This document shows, one piece after another, positions 45,795 through 57,415 of a stretch of 64,000 bases of DNA. The stretch comes from Dichomitus squalens LYAD-421 SS1 (lineage: Eukaryota; Basidiomycota; Agaricomycetes; Polyporales; Polyporaceae), in NCBI RefSeq assembly GCF_000275845.1, contig NW_006766947.1:41927-105926 (forward strand), written 5' to 3'. The translations under genes were made by a program, and so were the position numbers. The notes beneath the pieces were generated by a model. The model saw nothing but the letters and a program-made list of their open reading frames with translations. It did no database searches and was not told the DNA's origin. Within the stretch, counting starts at the first letter, position 1. Each line of letters begins with the position of its first letter.

Positions 45795-46205
45795 GCCATG
45801 CCTGCTTCTCCATCTTGCGCCCCCCAACGGGACCCCTGTTGCCTTTGTAAGTAGTCCGGCCGAACATCCCGGAGACGTGCTTCCATAACGGGAGAGTGAG
45901 ACGCGGAACGATGACGCTGACGCAAGCCGAACGGCTTCTTGGACAGAAGGTGCCACCCGCTGAACTCTCACAAAGGTACGACCACTTGCCTACTCGAGCA
46001 GACACCTGAAGTCCATGTTCCGGATCTGCGCGCAGTCTGACCCAAAATCTATAAAAATGCGCTGGGTAGAGGAGCACGAGATTAGTCCTTTGACCACTAT
46101 CTCCTCGATAGCTCCTCACGCAATATCCCTACCGTCTGTGTAGTCTCATAATCAGCTTTTTCGACTTACAAGACGCAGTCCTCTGGCTACTATAACCTGG
46201 GATAT

Positions 46206-47276
46206 ATGGGTTGGGCGCCGGGACACGCGCCATACCCTCAGCAGTGGGCGGGTGGGTCTAACCCTCCCCCACCGCCCAGACACCCCATCTACATCCCTCT
46301 GCCGCCCGTCTCCCCGTATCGTCCCAATCAAGACCTCGGCAATACTCTGCGTTACTACCCACCTGGCGCGCCGCTCAATCCTTTGGTCGAAACCCGACCA
46401 AGGGCTCCAGTTCCTGGGCCGCGCCAAAACATACCAAGGGTGCCGCACCATCAGCCGCGAACACCCAGTCCCGATGTCGACCACCGACCGTTGCCACGCC
46501 CTCTTCCATCTTCCGTCCGGGTAGCCAGGGGGCTCGCAGCGGACACACGCCCCACCCTAAATACCATCCTCGCAGCCCCAGAACCGCCGTTTGGCATGTT
46601 GGGGCTCGACTGGGACCTCGCAGACCATCCCATCCGCAACCTCAGCCGAGAGGAGAACCGGTGGGTTGATGTGCGGGAGTTGAATGGGGCGGCCGTGTGC
46701 GCGAACACGCGCGAAGGCTCTCGCCCGCTCGAGCGACTCGTCCTCATGTTCGCAGGGCTGCCCGTGGAGATCGAGGTCACACATACGCACCCTGCGAGCG
46801 GTCGCGGCGGCCGCGCTGACTGGGACGTGCCGTACGTCACAGTGCGAGACGTCTTCCACGCCATATTTGACTGGGTCAAAGCTCCGATAGAGGAAGGAGA
46901 GATGGCGATGCTAGACGAGCCACTCTTCGCCAGAGTTGTTGAGGCGGCTGAGATGAGGCGGAGGTGGAGGCCGTTGGGCTGGGATGACAGCACGGGTGCG
47001 CATTTCCTCAGGATTGACTATCTCGGAGCAAGGCGGCACTTCCGGGGCATCCGTCCTGCAAGACGGGAAGAAAGGAAGAGATCCATGCGAGACGAAGAGT
47101 TGATGAGGTGTTTGTTGTCGAGCTCGGCCAGAGCGAGTGAGAGCGCCACAGTCGCGGTGTCCAGTGAGATACCCTCGCGCTACGTATCCTATATCCTTAT
47201 TCCACCCCAAATTCCTCCCAGTGTAAGATTAGTACATTGTCGTCCTATCCTCGCTACCGTGCTTTGCCTGTCCTGA
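46206..47276 (+). CDS. D3: DUF6699-type protein
   Basis: A single open frame of 356 codons. The Gly/Pro-rich start (MGWAPGHAPYPQQWAGGSNP) and Pro-rich first half are followed by the domain: WDLADHPIRNLSREENRWVD, RPLERLVLMFAGLPVEIEVT, DVPYVTVRDVFHAIFDWVKA and FLRIDYLGARRHFRGIRPAR. The V-R-D-V-F-H-A-I helix and R-I-D-Y-L-G-x-R-R-H-F-R-G strand are characteristic. The tail after about 47120 (residue 305) looks poorly conserved, so an intron or an earlier end is possible. A transcript leader with ctataaaaatgcgctggg lies near 46050. The function is unknown. Confidence 0.75.
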   Translation: MGWAPGHAPYPQQWAGGSNPPPPPRHPIYIPLPPVSPYRPNQDLGNTLRYYPPGAPLNPLVETRPRAPVPGPRQNIPRVPHHQPRTPSPDVDHRPLPRPLPSSVRVARGLAADTRPTLNTILAAPEPPFGMLGLDWDLADHPIRNLSREENRWVDVRELNGAAVCANTREGSRPLERLVLMFAGLPVEIEVTHTHPASGRGGRADWDVPYVTVRDVFHAIFDWVKAPIEEGEMAMLDEPLFARVVEAAEMRRRWRPLGWDDSTGAHFLRIDYLGARRHFRGIRPARREERKRSMRDEELMRCLLSSSARASESATVAVSSEIPSRYVSYILIPPQIPPSVRLVHCRPILATVLCLS

Positions 47277-47689
47277 TCGATGATCGTTCGCTCTGAATGT
47301 ACTCCACTCTACTATGCTGTTATCGCTACTGTATTTTATCGTGTTGTCGTTGTACGCTATTCATGCTCTCGAGGTTGTTTGTCGCTACAATATACGCGTG
47401 AGAGGCACACGTGGATATTGATGCATTGACCAGTACCAGAGCGAGTATGTTGGCCGAGCAGTAAATGAAGAAATGGCGAGCTGAGAACGAACATGTCATA
47501 ACCACACTCCTAGAGGAGTGTGTCACGCGAGTTCGTGTATGGACGTGTTGTAATTCTGCTGGAATCTAGATATGCGGCTGCTTTTGCTGTGTATACCTGG
47601 AGAGGAATCATCACAACGGGATGTCACTGGCGGCTCGCATGAAGGCGAACATGCCATGGATAACATTTGCATATGCATCGATTTGAAGG
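47277..47689. other. Intergenic, no supported gene
   Basis: AT-richer sequence between convergent D3 and GH5. Nothing was recognised. Confidence 0.5.
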
Positions 47690-49607
47690 TTAGTGGCTCG
47701 AAACGTTGGTCATGTCCCCTGTTGCAGCTACGTAGCCTTGTATGAAACCGTGATCTACGGCGGGAGAAACACAATGAGTCGTCGTTGCAGACGAGAAAGC
47801 CTCAGTAAGCGACACACCCCACTCCCAGACATGCTTGCTCGCAATCCGGCTCTCGAGTTGTTCCTTGCGGTGATTCATCCATGGGCCTTTGAATCCGACT
47901 TCTTCCAGAAACAAGCTTCCCAACTCAGCCCATTGACGGGCGAAGAGGTAGGCGTCGTCCCAGCCCGCCGAGAAGCCTTCCTCAAGTCTCCAGTGCTCGT
48001 AATCCCCAGGATACTGCGACCAATACGCCTTATGTTGTTCTAGTTTCGAAGCCCATGAGTGTCCACAGCTGACACTAGCATGAGGAAATGCCTCGTACCT
48101 GAAGCGCTGGTTTGTGCCGCTTGCTTCCTCGCATCTCTCTCGGAGTCCTCTCCCGCGGGCGTGCCCTTTATACTTCGGAAGCCAGTGGGGAAGACTCCCG
48201 CCTCGACCGCGTCCCGGAGTGACCACCCGGTGTCCCTGCTCTCCTTCTTGTACGTCCAGAAGAACCAGCCTGCGCAATGCTGGTCAAACAGCTGCAGCTG
48301 CGCCTCGACGTACGCCCTCTTCGCCTGCACCTCGTCGCCCGCGCCGTGCAGCGAAGCAGGGTTGAGCGCGGCGGACCACTCCCCAACGACGAGCGCCGCA
48401 CACGACTCCCGGAGCTTGCCAGAGGTGCGGGAGAACAACGACGCGGTGCCGTCGTTCGGGTCGCGGAGACGGCGCGCGTGCTCCGCCGCGGGGGTGCTGA
48501 TGTCGTCGTGTGTGAAGCAGCGGTAGAGGTGGTGATCGAGCACGGTGAACTCGGTCCCGGACGACTTAATGAAGTCGGCGTACTGGTCGGTCATCCAGGA
48601 GTCGCTGATGTAGACGGGGAGGTAGGGGTTGACTTTGCGGACGGCGCGGATCGCGTCGAGGTACCACTTCTTGAGAGCCTGGTTGTGGGACCCGGGTTGG
48701 GGCTCGTTGAGGAGCTCGATGCCGATGAGGTTTGGGAGTTGATTCTCTCGACCGTATGCGGTGATATGCTTAGTGAATGTTGCGAGTATGTCGATGGTGT
48801 GAGACATTAGTTTTGCGGACGAGAAGAACTTGGGTTCGAGAGACGTCCCGGAGTGGGAGTCCGCATTTTGCTTGCCCGGCGCAGCATGAAGGTCTAGTCC
48901 GTGTCGCGCTGGTCAGTAAACTGGTATGTATGACAGAAGTGCATAGCCTTACCGAAGAGTACGCCTATCTTATGCTTATAGGCCGTTGAAAGAGCATTGG
49001 TTATCCTGCTCCATGCGCCCGCGAATATATCATCGAGACCGGCGAAGTCAGTGGAGTGAAGTACAGAAGGGTCGGCTCCGCATATGTGGTAGTACCCGAT
49101 CTATGGGGAATCATGATTGTCAGCTGAAGGGAACATATCGACACGCCCGGGTACCAATAGCGTAGGACGCGCGTCCCCCGGAACTCCTGATACGCACCGG
49201 GATGCGAACAGTATTGATACCTGTGGCGGAAAGCCAGTTCCAATCGTCCTCGGTGATCCAGGTATCCCAGTGTCGCTCGAGGATCCCCTTCGCATTCTCC
49301 CCTTTCGCGACATCAAGGTCGCTCTGCGCCGGTGCTGCCGCCGCCTTGAACGGTGTCTCTGTGATCCACCGCTCAAGGACGAACCAAGAGCCTGACAGTC
49401 CATGAAAAGGTTTAGATATTAGAGTCTGAGAGTGGACGCGAATTGCTCACCGAGGTTGACGCCTCTCTGTTTGCGATAGCAGTACAGGTCGCCCTCGCTA
49501 GGGAATTCCTCGTGTATGCGTGCCGCATTGTCCGGCACCGTAGCTGTGGGGTGGGTCCCGAATGTGTCTCGGACGCGACGCTTCGCACCGCTGTAGATAT
49601 TCTTCAT
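47690..49607 (-). CDS. Glycoside hydrolase family 5 protein (YBR056W/exo-beta-glucanase-like)
   Basis: GH5 retaining glycosidases use two Glu residues. Both are visible: the acid/base in IGIELLNEPQPG and the nucleophile in ALVVGEWSAAL. The exon order gives MKNIYSGAKRRVRDTFGTHP (start 49607), RKQRGVNLG, then GSWFVLERWITETPF, WNWLSATGINTVRIPIGYYH, LFDLHAAPGKQN across an intron (about 48875-48945), FTVLDHHLYRCFTHDD, CAGWFFWTYKKESRDTGWSL and, after another intron, QHKAYWSQYPGDYEHWRLEE. The C-terminal extension ends at 47690. There is no signal peptide, so a cytoplasmic enzyme like yeast YBR056W is more likely than a secreted glucanase. All exons are in frame. It is the only carbohydrate enzyme in the window. 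Confidence 0.88.
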
Positions 49608-49698
49608 GCTGTTTTCCCGGATGACAGTACAAAGGCAGCCTGGCTGCCTCTCGTCACTCCGCAGTGCGGGGAGTCTACGCCACAGCTCGACACGTGCA

Positions 49699-50379
49699 GA
49701 CCTCGTGACGTCACTTCCTACTCGACGCCCGAGCTTCTCCTCTTGACGAATGTCCTGCGCAGATGAATCATGGTATTGTTGTACAGAAAATCAAAGATAC
49801 GAAGAGGGGACAACCCATGTTCCCGAACGGTTAAGAGTTTTCATGAAGTCGCCATGAGTTGCGTGATTCGTGCATATGCCGACTCGTAGTGAGTTAGAGT
49901 TGCTGCAGATCGGACAATAAAAACACAAAATAGAGCTTCACTTGGCGCCATAGTAGGTGCCTGTAGGACGCCTGTTGGCCGTCGTACAGCAGATTTGGGT
50001 GCACGCAAGGTCGACAGCAGGAGGGGCTTCGAGAGATCGACGACGCTCGTGAGTCGATCTAGATCATCGCGCAACGAATATCATCCTCTCAGGATGCAGG
50101 AAAACGTCGATTAGTCACCACATCGCACTGTACTGAGCGACGCACGAACCTTGAGCTGGCGGCGACGACATCGGCAGCATAGCCAGTCTTCAGAAAAGGT
50201 ATTACATGGGCTTACAAGGCAGACGGATATCAGGCTTCTGCAAGGATATGGGAAAGCATGTTGCCTGGCAGCAGTATGGATTGATGAAGTATCAGCGCGT
50301 GCGCTGCGGCCGTAGTACATAATTACGATGCAAACGTTCGAACGGTCGAGTGCGACGTGAAGAGGAGGCACGCGAGACT
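49699..50379. repeat. Upstream flank of Z6 shared with other Z genes
   Basis: 49699-49808 matches 56629-56740 (upstream of Z7), and 50040-50230 matches 56840-57020 and, inverted, 27350-27540 and 34870-35050. It marks the inner edge of the right arm. Confidence 0.65.
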
Positions 50380-50605
50380 AAGCGAGATCTCAGGCGGTCG
50401 TGGGACGATGAGCCGTTGAGTTGCCCAATCGTGTGGATTTGTGTTTGGTCCATACCCAGCTTTGTGCTCGCGACGTCGTCCACCTGGCCTTCGACAACGG
50501 CCAAGGCACCCTGCTCCCGAACACATTGCGCGCACCGAAGATCTGGAGTCTCCATTAGAATGTCGAGGATAAAAGCTCGGGCAGACATGGACGGAACGAC
50601 CTCCA
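50380..50605 (+). promoter_or_regulatory. Conserved Z-family promoter block (Z6)
   Basis: Complete set of blocks from agatctcaggcggtcgtgg to gaggataaaagctcgggcag, ending about 70 nt before the ATG. Confidence 0.75.
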
Positions 50606-50648
50606 TCGAACCCCCCGCCCCACTCAGTCCCTCCCTCCTCCCAGCAAG

Positions 50649-51767
50649 ATGAATGCTCCAGCTTGTTCCGCCCCCCACTTCGCGTCCGATACCTACTCCC
50701 CTACACACGCGTACGAGGCGTACGATCCGCCGTCACATGCCTCTGAGTATGCACTCAGCGGCTATGACCATCCTGCCTATTCTCCGCAGTGGACCGACGC
50801 TACCGACAGGTGTGCGTTCATGTACTCTGAGCAGGTATCCAGTGCTTTGTGAGTACTACCTGCGTACATTTCAAGCAATCCTAGTGCTTACTTGACACGC
50901 AGCTTGAATACGGAGATTACATACGCGAGTGCAGCTATGTCATCCGTTCCAATCCCCATGCCATCGCTACCGCCCAGCCACGGACAAATCCCTGTACTCT
51001 GCGACATGCAAGCACAGTCTGAGTTGCTTTGGGGAGACGATCTCGGGGATTGGCAGTTTCCCGCGTATGTGGAGTCCATGGGCCACAACGAGTCCCCTCC
51101 GATCCCCCTCAGGCAAGCACTTCCCTCGACGCCACCGCTCTGCGTCTCTCCCGACCTTGTTTTTCCCGCTGGACGCGACGAGTGCGATGGTGTCCCCTTC
51201 CCCAACGAGTGCGTACCTCAGACAACGTCGAAAAGCTCCCAACCCACTCGCGGTGCACGTCGCGCAGCTCGGACTGCGTCGCGGTCCTCTTCGCACTCAT
51301 CATCCTTGGCCTCCCCATCGCCTGTGGCCGAGTCTTATCCTGGAACTTCTCCGCGTCTCGTCGCGTCCACGCGCAGGAACACGCCCGTATCCTCTCCGAA
51401 TGCATCCTCATCCTCCGCACCCATCCGCACCAACCGCTGGGCGTGTCCCCATTGCCCCTACGTCCAGCACAACCGTCGCTCTCCCGACCTCAAGCGCCAT
51501 ATCGAAACGCATACGCTTGGTGTGGATGTTGCGATGTGGGTGTGCTGTGGGGTATACGCGTTGGACGCGTTGGATCAGGGCGTTTCCGTGGAGGTCGTGC
51601 GGCAAGGGCACATCATGGACTTTGATGGGGTACCGATGATTGGGGGATGCATGAAGACGTTCAGCAGGAAGGATGCACTGATCCGGCATTTGAAGGCGCA
51701 GAAGGGCAAGTGCTTTGGGGACGCGTGGTCGATGTACCAGCCAGGGAACCGCTTGAAGAAGGACTAG
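50649..51767 (+). CDS. Z6: two-finger zinc regulator of the Z family
   Basis: Exon 1 is 50649-50848 (MNAPACSAPHFASDTYSPTH...); exon 2 is 50903-51767, about 355 residues in total. Exon 2 begins with TEITYASAAMSSVPIPMPSL. A Ser/Thr-rich central part includes a basic stretch (QPTRGARRAARTASRSSSHS). It leads to RTNRWACPHCPYVQHNRRSP/DLKRHIETH, WVCCGVYALDALDQGVSVE and GGCMKTFSRKDALIRHLKAQ, then KGKCFGDAWSMYQPGNRLKK. All ligands are intact. The segment from PVAESYPGTSPRLVASTRRN through the first finger is nearly identical at DNA level to Z8. DNA binding is inferred from the fingers. CCCH2 follows 463 bp downstream on the same strand. Confidence 0.8.
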
Positions 51768-52230
51768 TCTGAAGCTGAGGCGTTGAGGGACGGGGCGGCA
51801 TCTGACTCTGTAGTTGCATTTGTAACATACCTTGTGCTCGTATCTCGTATTTCTCCTGACTTTTGCTGAGGATCTCCTGGAAGCGGGACATGCGATATTG
51901 CAGGAATCGACTTACCAGCCGGGCAGTAGGCAGACCGGACAGAGGAATCAAGGCGATGGGTCGTGTTCGCGCTCGCAGCGCAGAGTCTTCGATTTCGTCT
52001 CAATAACTCCTTATCCACCCACCTGCAGCCTCAAAGTAGTATACAGGCGAATTTGGGACGCCTAGTAGCTGTTCGCGTGCGCGGACCGGATAAGCGTCCA
52101 CCCTCGTGCTATTCATTGTTGGTATGTTCGCTACCGCAGCATCTCAAAGTTCGATGCCTTATCTACCCCCAGAGGCATCAACTCGACGCTATTCCCCTTG
52201 GTACCTCCCTCCTCAGCCTACGATTCAAAC

Positions 52231-52984
52231 ATGCATTCAAATCACAAGCAGATCCCACCGTTGAACCGTTGCATCGCAATTTCCGCCCAGGCATTCCACT
52301 GCTCAAACAAGGCCCCTCACCCCCAGCCCTACTGCACCGAGCATGCCGATGAGTGTCGCGCACTCGAGAAGCGACTGACAGAGATCACGAAGCAGACGTG
52401 GCGACGGAGAGATGTTGTACGGGACCTCATCGCGGAAGAATGGGAGAGGGACGAGTTTGTCGACGATCGCTATGCTGGCGATGAGCAAGACGTTCGGTCG
52501 TATCTAGAGTCAATCGACGACCAGATTGGCGTTATGGTAGCACTCAAGACGAGGTTCTTCTCGAGAAGTCAGTCTCTTCACCGCATTATACTCAGGTCAC
52601 TGATAACTCACTTCGAAACCCTCCTTCATGTTTGCAGACGAAGGGACCGTGAGCATGGACGTACTAAAGGAGTGGAAGTGGCGCGCCGTCGTTGTCTTGA
52701 GCGATCTAGGGCGACCCATGGCCGCGGAAGGAGAATGGGACTATCATGACGACTATCATGAGTATGTTCTCCCGCATGACCCGGAAGAGCCCCCAGGGTA
52801 CCTGACCCTCCACAGTTCGCGTGATTTCGATGCTTACACAATGTATACGAGCGACGATAGCAGTGCTTCGTCTGAAGGTACCCATCCGATGGAGGATCCT
52901 GCCACTGTAAGCCCTCGGACACATTCAGATCGCAGCGGGGCTGCTAAAATTGCTGATGCTCTGCTAGGGCACGGTCGCACGTAA
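52231..52984 (+). CDS. CCCH2: C-x9-C-x10-C-x2-H protein with acidic tail
   Basis: Exon 1 starts at MHSNHKQIPPLNR and holds CIAISAQAFHCSNKAPHPQ followed by PYCTEH, the same C-x9-C-x10-C-x2-H spacing as the first motif of CCCH1. A charged helix follows (ECRALEKRLTEITKQTWRRR, VRSYLESIDDQIGVMVALKT), parallel to CCCH1. An intron (about 52568-52638) leads to exon 2: LKEWKWRAVVVLSDLGRPMA and an acidic, Ser-rich tail (YHDDYHEYVLPHDPEEPPGY, MYTSDDSSASSEGTHPMED). The second Cys/His motif of CCCH1 is missing. The start is the first ATG ahead of the motif; an upstream exon is possible. A zinc-binding accessory protein is inferred. Confidence 0.65.
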
Positions 52985-53099
52985 TGAGGGATGGATTGCG
53001 GGTATAATCCGTGCCGTGATCAAGGCCTTGATGTAGGCGAGCTCACGCACCGGTCGAAACCGGATGAGTGACAGCGAAGCGGGGATTCAGTGTATGGCG

Positions 53100-54720
53100 A
53101 TATTTCCTACAATGCGACTCTCATTAACGGCTTGCCAAAGTCGTGGCGAGGGCCACTCACATAGGCTGACGATGATAGTCTTAATCTGTGGTCTTGTCGG
53201 TGAAATACATGACATCGATTGATTCGTTCTGAAGCACGAGAAATCTCTGCAATGTAACCATGCAGTCGTTGAGCCAGATTCATACCCCCTCTCATGAGAA
53301 TCTGCGGTATCTCTCTAGTTTCCTGTGTCGTCGTGACTGGATAGCACACAAGCCAGTTTAGCAAGGTAACGCACATGTGGAGTTTGACGACGTCGTAATC
53401 CCACGGTAGTGATCGCTCATGGTTCCTTGATCTCGAGCGCCATCGACCACCAACACATTAACGCATGCGTTGACTTCATGAAGACTTACTCCAGGACCCG
53501 GTCGTGCTGTTAGTCGGGACGGACGTCCGGACACTACCTGATTGCTGCAGTGATGGCCAGTGACAGGATGTTGTAGTATTTGACGGTCGCTGGCCGAAAG
53601 TAGGACATCAAGGTCTAGATGAATAATTCACGTCAATCTAGAGCAAGACGATCCAAGAAGTGCCGCCCAATGGGCACCGCTGTCAACGCCTGTGAAGCAC
53701 GGTCGCAGTGGTCTTGGCAGCTGATGTATAGAGGAAGGACACTCACCCACAACCGTAGGTGCATCTCCGACACTGCCAGGTCACTACAGTCACAGTCTCT
53801 TGGATCCATGGAGCCGAAGCGGTCTCATTCCTCGACATCTGAGAGATCTCATATGTGATATGTTTCATGGACCGAGATCATTTACGGCAAGCGCAGGTAT
53901 CCAGGTCGTGACGCCCTCGTCATGAGCGTCTACAGATACAGTGCTCCTGGACGACGATCGTCGATGTTATCATATCCGATCGCTGGCTCGCGCGAACACC
54001 TTCCACCAACCATTGCGTTATAAATTCACCTCCTCTACTTGCATTGCCCTCGTACCCGACCCACTAGCACTCTGCTTTCCTCAGGTCTCAAACGAAGCTA
54101 GAACGTCGTCTCCCTCAAACCATCTGGGACCGATTGGGTCCCTTGAGCGTCGCAAGCCTAGGAGTGCAGTCTACTCGACATTCTCTCCACCGACGCTGAT
54201 CGAGTGACGCGTCAGATGTGCACTTGTCGTCAATTTGTGGAGCATCATGCGGCATCAGCATGGCCGTATGTCCGAATGTTAAGCTCAGACGGTGGGCTGA
54301 CGTTCATCGTGTGAAGAGATGACCCCACCCACGGTCTTGATGGTACAGAAGGAACTGACGGTAACGTTCTGTCCTCACTTACTCATAGTCACAACGCATA
54401 CCCTACTCCGAGTCGAAGGTGTTCGTTCCTCGTCAAAACAGGGCGTATCAACGAGCTTCCAAATCCGGGTATTGAATAGCTCCGAATCCGAGAAGCTTGG
54501 AGCCTGTATATCTCTCTCGCATTCTCATTCATCTGCGTCGCTCCCTTCCCCATCTCATGTATGCTGACGATTTCGGGCCGAGAGCCAAGAGACCAGAACC
54601 TTATACGGCATTCAACGCTTCGGAGCCGTTGTGGGGCTCGGCGCTTTCGTGGGTCGATGTTGCTTAGTGTACGACCCGAGGAAGCACCAATGGACGTGCA
54701 CTCGACAAGCACCCTCCTAC
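53100..54720. repeat. Duplicated intergenic DNA upstream of MDR-C
   Basis: 53300-53620 corresponds (inverted) to 32965-33300 and 20905-21245; 53790-53995 to 32620-32870; and 54300-54720 to the 5' flanks of MDR-A and MDR-B. No gene was recognised. The ORF at 53107-53376 (-) is a reading of the repeat. Confidence 0.65.
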
Positions 54721-54930
54721 GCCTGGCCAAACAATCCACGGTGGATTTACGTGCTGGGTCGTACTCTCTACCTGTCACGAGCTCCTGATCTGCCTTAGTC
54801 AGGTTCGCCGCTCTCCGAGATGAATCTCGACCACGTCGATCTCGTGGATTGCCAAACTGTTTAAAGGGCATTGTAACGAGATCGTGCACCATCGACAATT
54901 CATACACCCTCCCGTCCTCTCACGCCAGCC

Positions 54931-56250
54931 ATGTCAATCCCAGCCCAGCAGAAAGCTCTGGTTCTCGAATCCAAGTTCGGGAAGTTCGCCTTGCAAACGA
55001 CGGACGTCCCGCGCCCCGGTCCCGGTGACCTGCTGGTGAAGATCGAGGCCGCAGCCCTCAACCCGGCGGACTGGAAGATACAGACATACGGCATACTCGT
55101 CAATGAGTACCCTGTAGTCCTAGGTGCCGATGGGTCTGGCATCGTGATCGCGGTTGGCGAGAAGATCTCCCCCGAGGCATTCGCCGTCGGGGATCGCGTG
55201 TGAGTCGACCAAACTTGTTCAGGAGACAACCTGTTCGAACTCCCATCTTGATCAATCAGCACCTTCCAAGGCGATATTGACTTAGAGAAGCAGATGCTAC
55301 GTGGTACTTATAGTCAGTACCTCACCATCCCCCACGAGGCCGTTGCAAAGGTCAGCTATGTCACTCATAACAAGGCCTGAACACTGCTGAGACATGAAGG
55401 TAGTTTCCGGACAACTTGTCTTTCGACGAAGCAGCCACTGTTTCGAGCGGTGTTGCGACGGCCGCCTTGCCGCTGTACAACCATGTCGAAGGAGCAGATT
55501 CGGTCAAGCTCTTCCCTCCTTGGAAGGAGGGCGGAAGGGGAAAGTACGCAGGAAAGTCGTTCCTTGTCGTCGGGGGGGCCACATCTATGGGACAGTTCGG
55601 TTCGTACCCTCATGCCATATCAGACGTACGCGAATACGGAATACCGACCTTTCCTCTGCCCAGCTATTCAGTTTGCTCGCCTGTCTGGTTTCTCCCCCAT
55701 CGTGGCAACCGCCTCCCGCCACCATACCGCGTTCCTCAAAACTCTGGGAGCGACACACGTCGTGGACCGCAAGCTCTCCACCGGAGAGCTCCAGGCCGAG
55801 TTCGCCAAGATCGCGAGCGGGCAGTTTGAAGTGGTGTATGATGCCGTTTCCCTCGCGGACACCTTCCCTCTCTCCCTGGCTGCCACTGCCCCCGGCGGCC
55901 ACCTCGTGGTCGTCCTTTCTGCCGCGGAGATCGCCGAAGAGGCTGAAAAGCAAGGGAAGAATGTGCACCATGCGCGTGGTTGGTTCGTAGCTCCGATCAA
56001 CCGAGAGGTGTCTGGGCCGCTGCTCGCGAGCCTTCCGAAGTTGCTTGAGACCGGCGACATCAAGGTGGGAGTACTTGCGCTGATGGACGTGTTTCGGGGC
56101 CGTTTTGTTGATGGGAATGCTGTGTTTTAGCCGAACAGAGTCGAGGTCCTCCCTGGCGGACTGAACGGGGTCGTTAGTGGTTTGGAGCGGCTGAAGGCTA
56201 ACCAAGTTAGTGGGGTGAAGCTCGTCGTTCACCCGCAAGAGACAGCCTGA
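54931..56250 (+). CDS. Medium-chain reductase MDR-C
   Basis: The plan is the same as MDR-A/B: MSIPAQQKALVLESKFGKF start, ADGSGIVIAVGEKI, then FQGDIDLEKQMLRGTYSQYL, SFDEAATVSSGVATAALPLY, FLVVGGATSMGQ joined to AIQFARLSGFSPIVATASRH, LGATHVVDRKLSTGEL, FEVVYDAVSLADTF, and the final exon EVLPGGLNGVVSGLERLKAN with TGA 56248-56250. It is more diverged from A and B than they are from each other (for example HHARGWFVAPINREVSG against HFAQGLFMQPINREVSG). All frames are intact. An NADPH-dependent reductase without zinc ligands is inferred. The leader is CT-rich (ttcatacaccctcccgtcct). It is the right-arm counterpart of MDR-B. Confidence 0.85.
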
Positions 56251-57169
56251 ATAGTGTGAGACGGAGGGATACTTCTATTCCCATGGCTCCTCAGCCTGAG
56301 CAAAGTGTCGATTGGACCGTGTATTAACCTGGAGTTTGTCTTGGTTCATTTCGAATCACGGCCCGGATTCGATAGAAATGTCAACATCTCAGACGGTCAC
56401 TATTGCTTCAGAGGGGTTGTCAACAGCGCTCGAGGGTATTATCAATGTAGCCCACCGACGTCCTTCCCGTTCGATCACACTTAGCCTCGCCCTAAGTGCG
56501 TACGCTGTCCAAGAAAGGACTGTGACCATAGCATCGCACTTGGTACCCGGGCAAAAGTTCTGGGACATGAGATGACCGAGATTTGATACTGCAGACAAAT
56601 GGGAGCGGGCATCTATCAGAGTCGACACAGGCAGACCTCCTGACGTCATTCCTACTCATTGCCCAGATTCTTGTCCTCTTGACGAACGTCCTGCATGGAG
56701 TTATGATATCGCTGTACAGAGAATCAAAGATACGAAGAGGCCCGCTGGACGAGTTGTGGCCATCCTGTAGGAGATTTACGCACGCGCAAGCTCGACAACA
56801 GAAGGCGCTCCGGGAGATCAACAACGCCTGTGAGTGAATTCAGATCATCGCACAACGAATCATCATCGTTAGGATGCAGGAGAACGTTAAATAGTCACCG
56901 CATCGCACTATACTGAGCGACGCACGAACCTTGAGCTGGCCGCAACTACATCGGTGGCATTCAGGAGCCGGTCACCTTCAGTATTGCATGCGCTTACAAG
57001 GCAGACGGATATCCCAATTATGCAAGAATATGGGAAAGCATGTAGTCTGACAGTAGGCTGAATGAATGAAGTATCAGCGCGTGCACTGCGGCCGTAGTAC
57101 GATGCGAACGTTCGAACGTCGAGTGCGACGGTAGCGAGGTGAAGAGCTGCCACGCGAGAATAAGCGAGA
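56251..57169. repeat. Duplicated flank between MDR-C and Z7
   Basis: 56290-56610 matches (inverted) the 3' flanks of MDR-B and, apart from its micro-inversion, MDR-A. 56629-57120 matches the upstream DNA of Z6, Z2 and Z3. The ORF 56583-56837 (ends RQQKALREINNACE) is shared in part by other copies, but no functional start is evident. Confidence 0.65.
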
Positions 57170-57400
57170 TCTCAGGGGGTCGTGGGACGATGAGCCGTTG
57201 AGTTGCCCAATCGTGTGGATTTGTGTTTGGTCCATACCCAGCTTTGTGCCCTGGCCTTCGACAACGGCCAAGGCACCCTGCTCCCGAACACATTGCGCGC
57301 ACCGGAGATCTGGAGACCTCACTAACATGTCGAGGATAAAAACTCGCGCAGCCATGGACGGAACGATTCTCATCCAACCCCGCAACCCGCTCAGTCGCCC
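57170..57400 (+). promoter_or_regulatory. Conserved Z-family promoter block (Z7) with a 15-nt deletion
   Basis: All blocks are present except tcgcgacgtcgtcca, which is deleted between agctttgtgc and cctggcc. The TATA-like element reads gaggataaaaactcgcg. Confidence 0.75.
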
Positions 57401-57415
57401 CCTCCTCCCAGCAAG

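Noticed and set aside
56312..56575. ~88-codon ORF 3' of MDR-C with a similar ORF 3' of MDR-B
   Set aside because: Similarity reflects duplicated DNA; in MDR-A the segment is inverted and the frame is lost, and no domain is recognisable.
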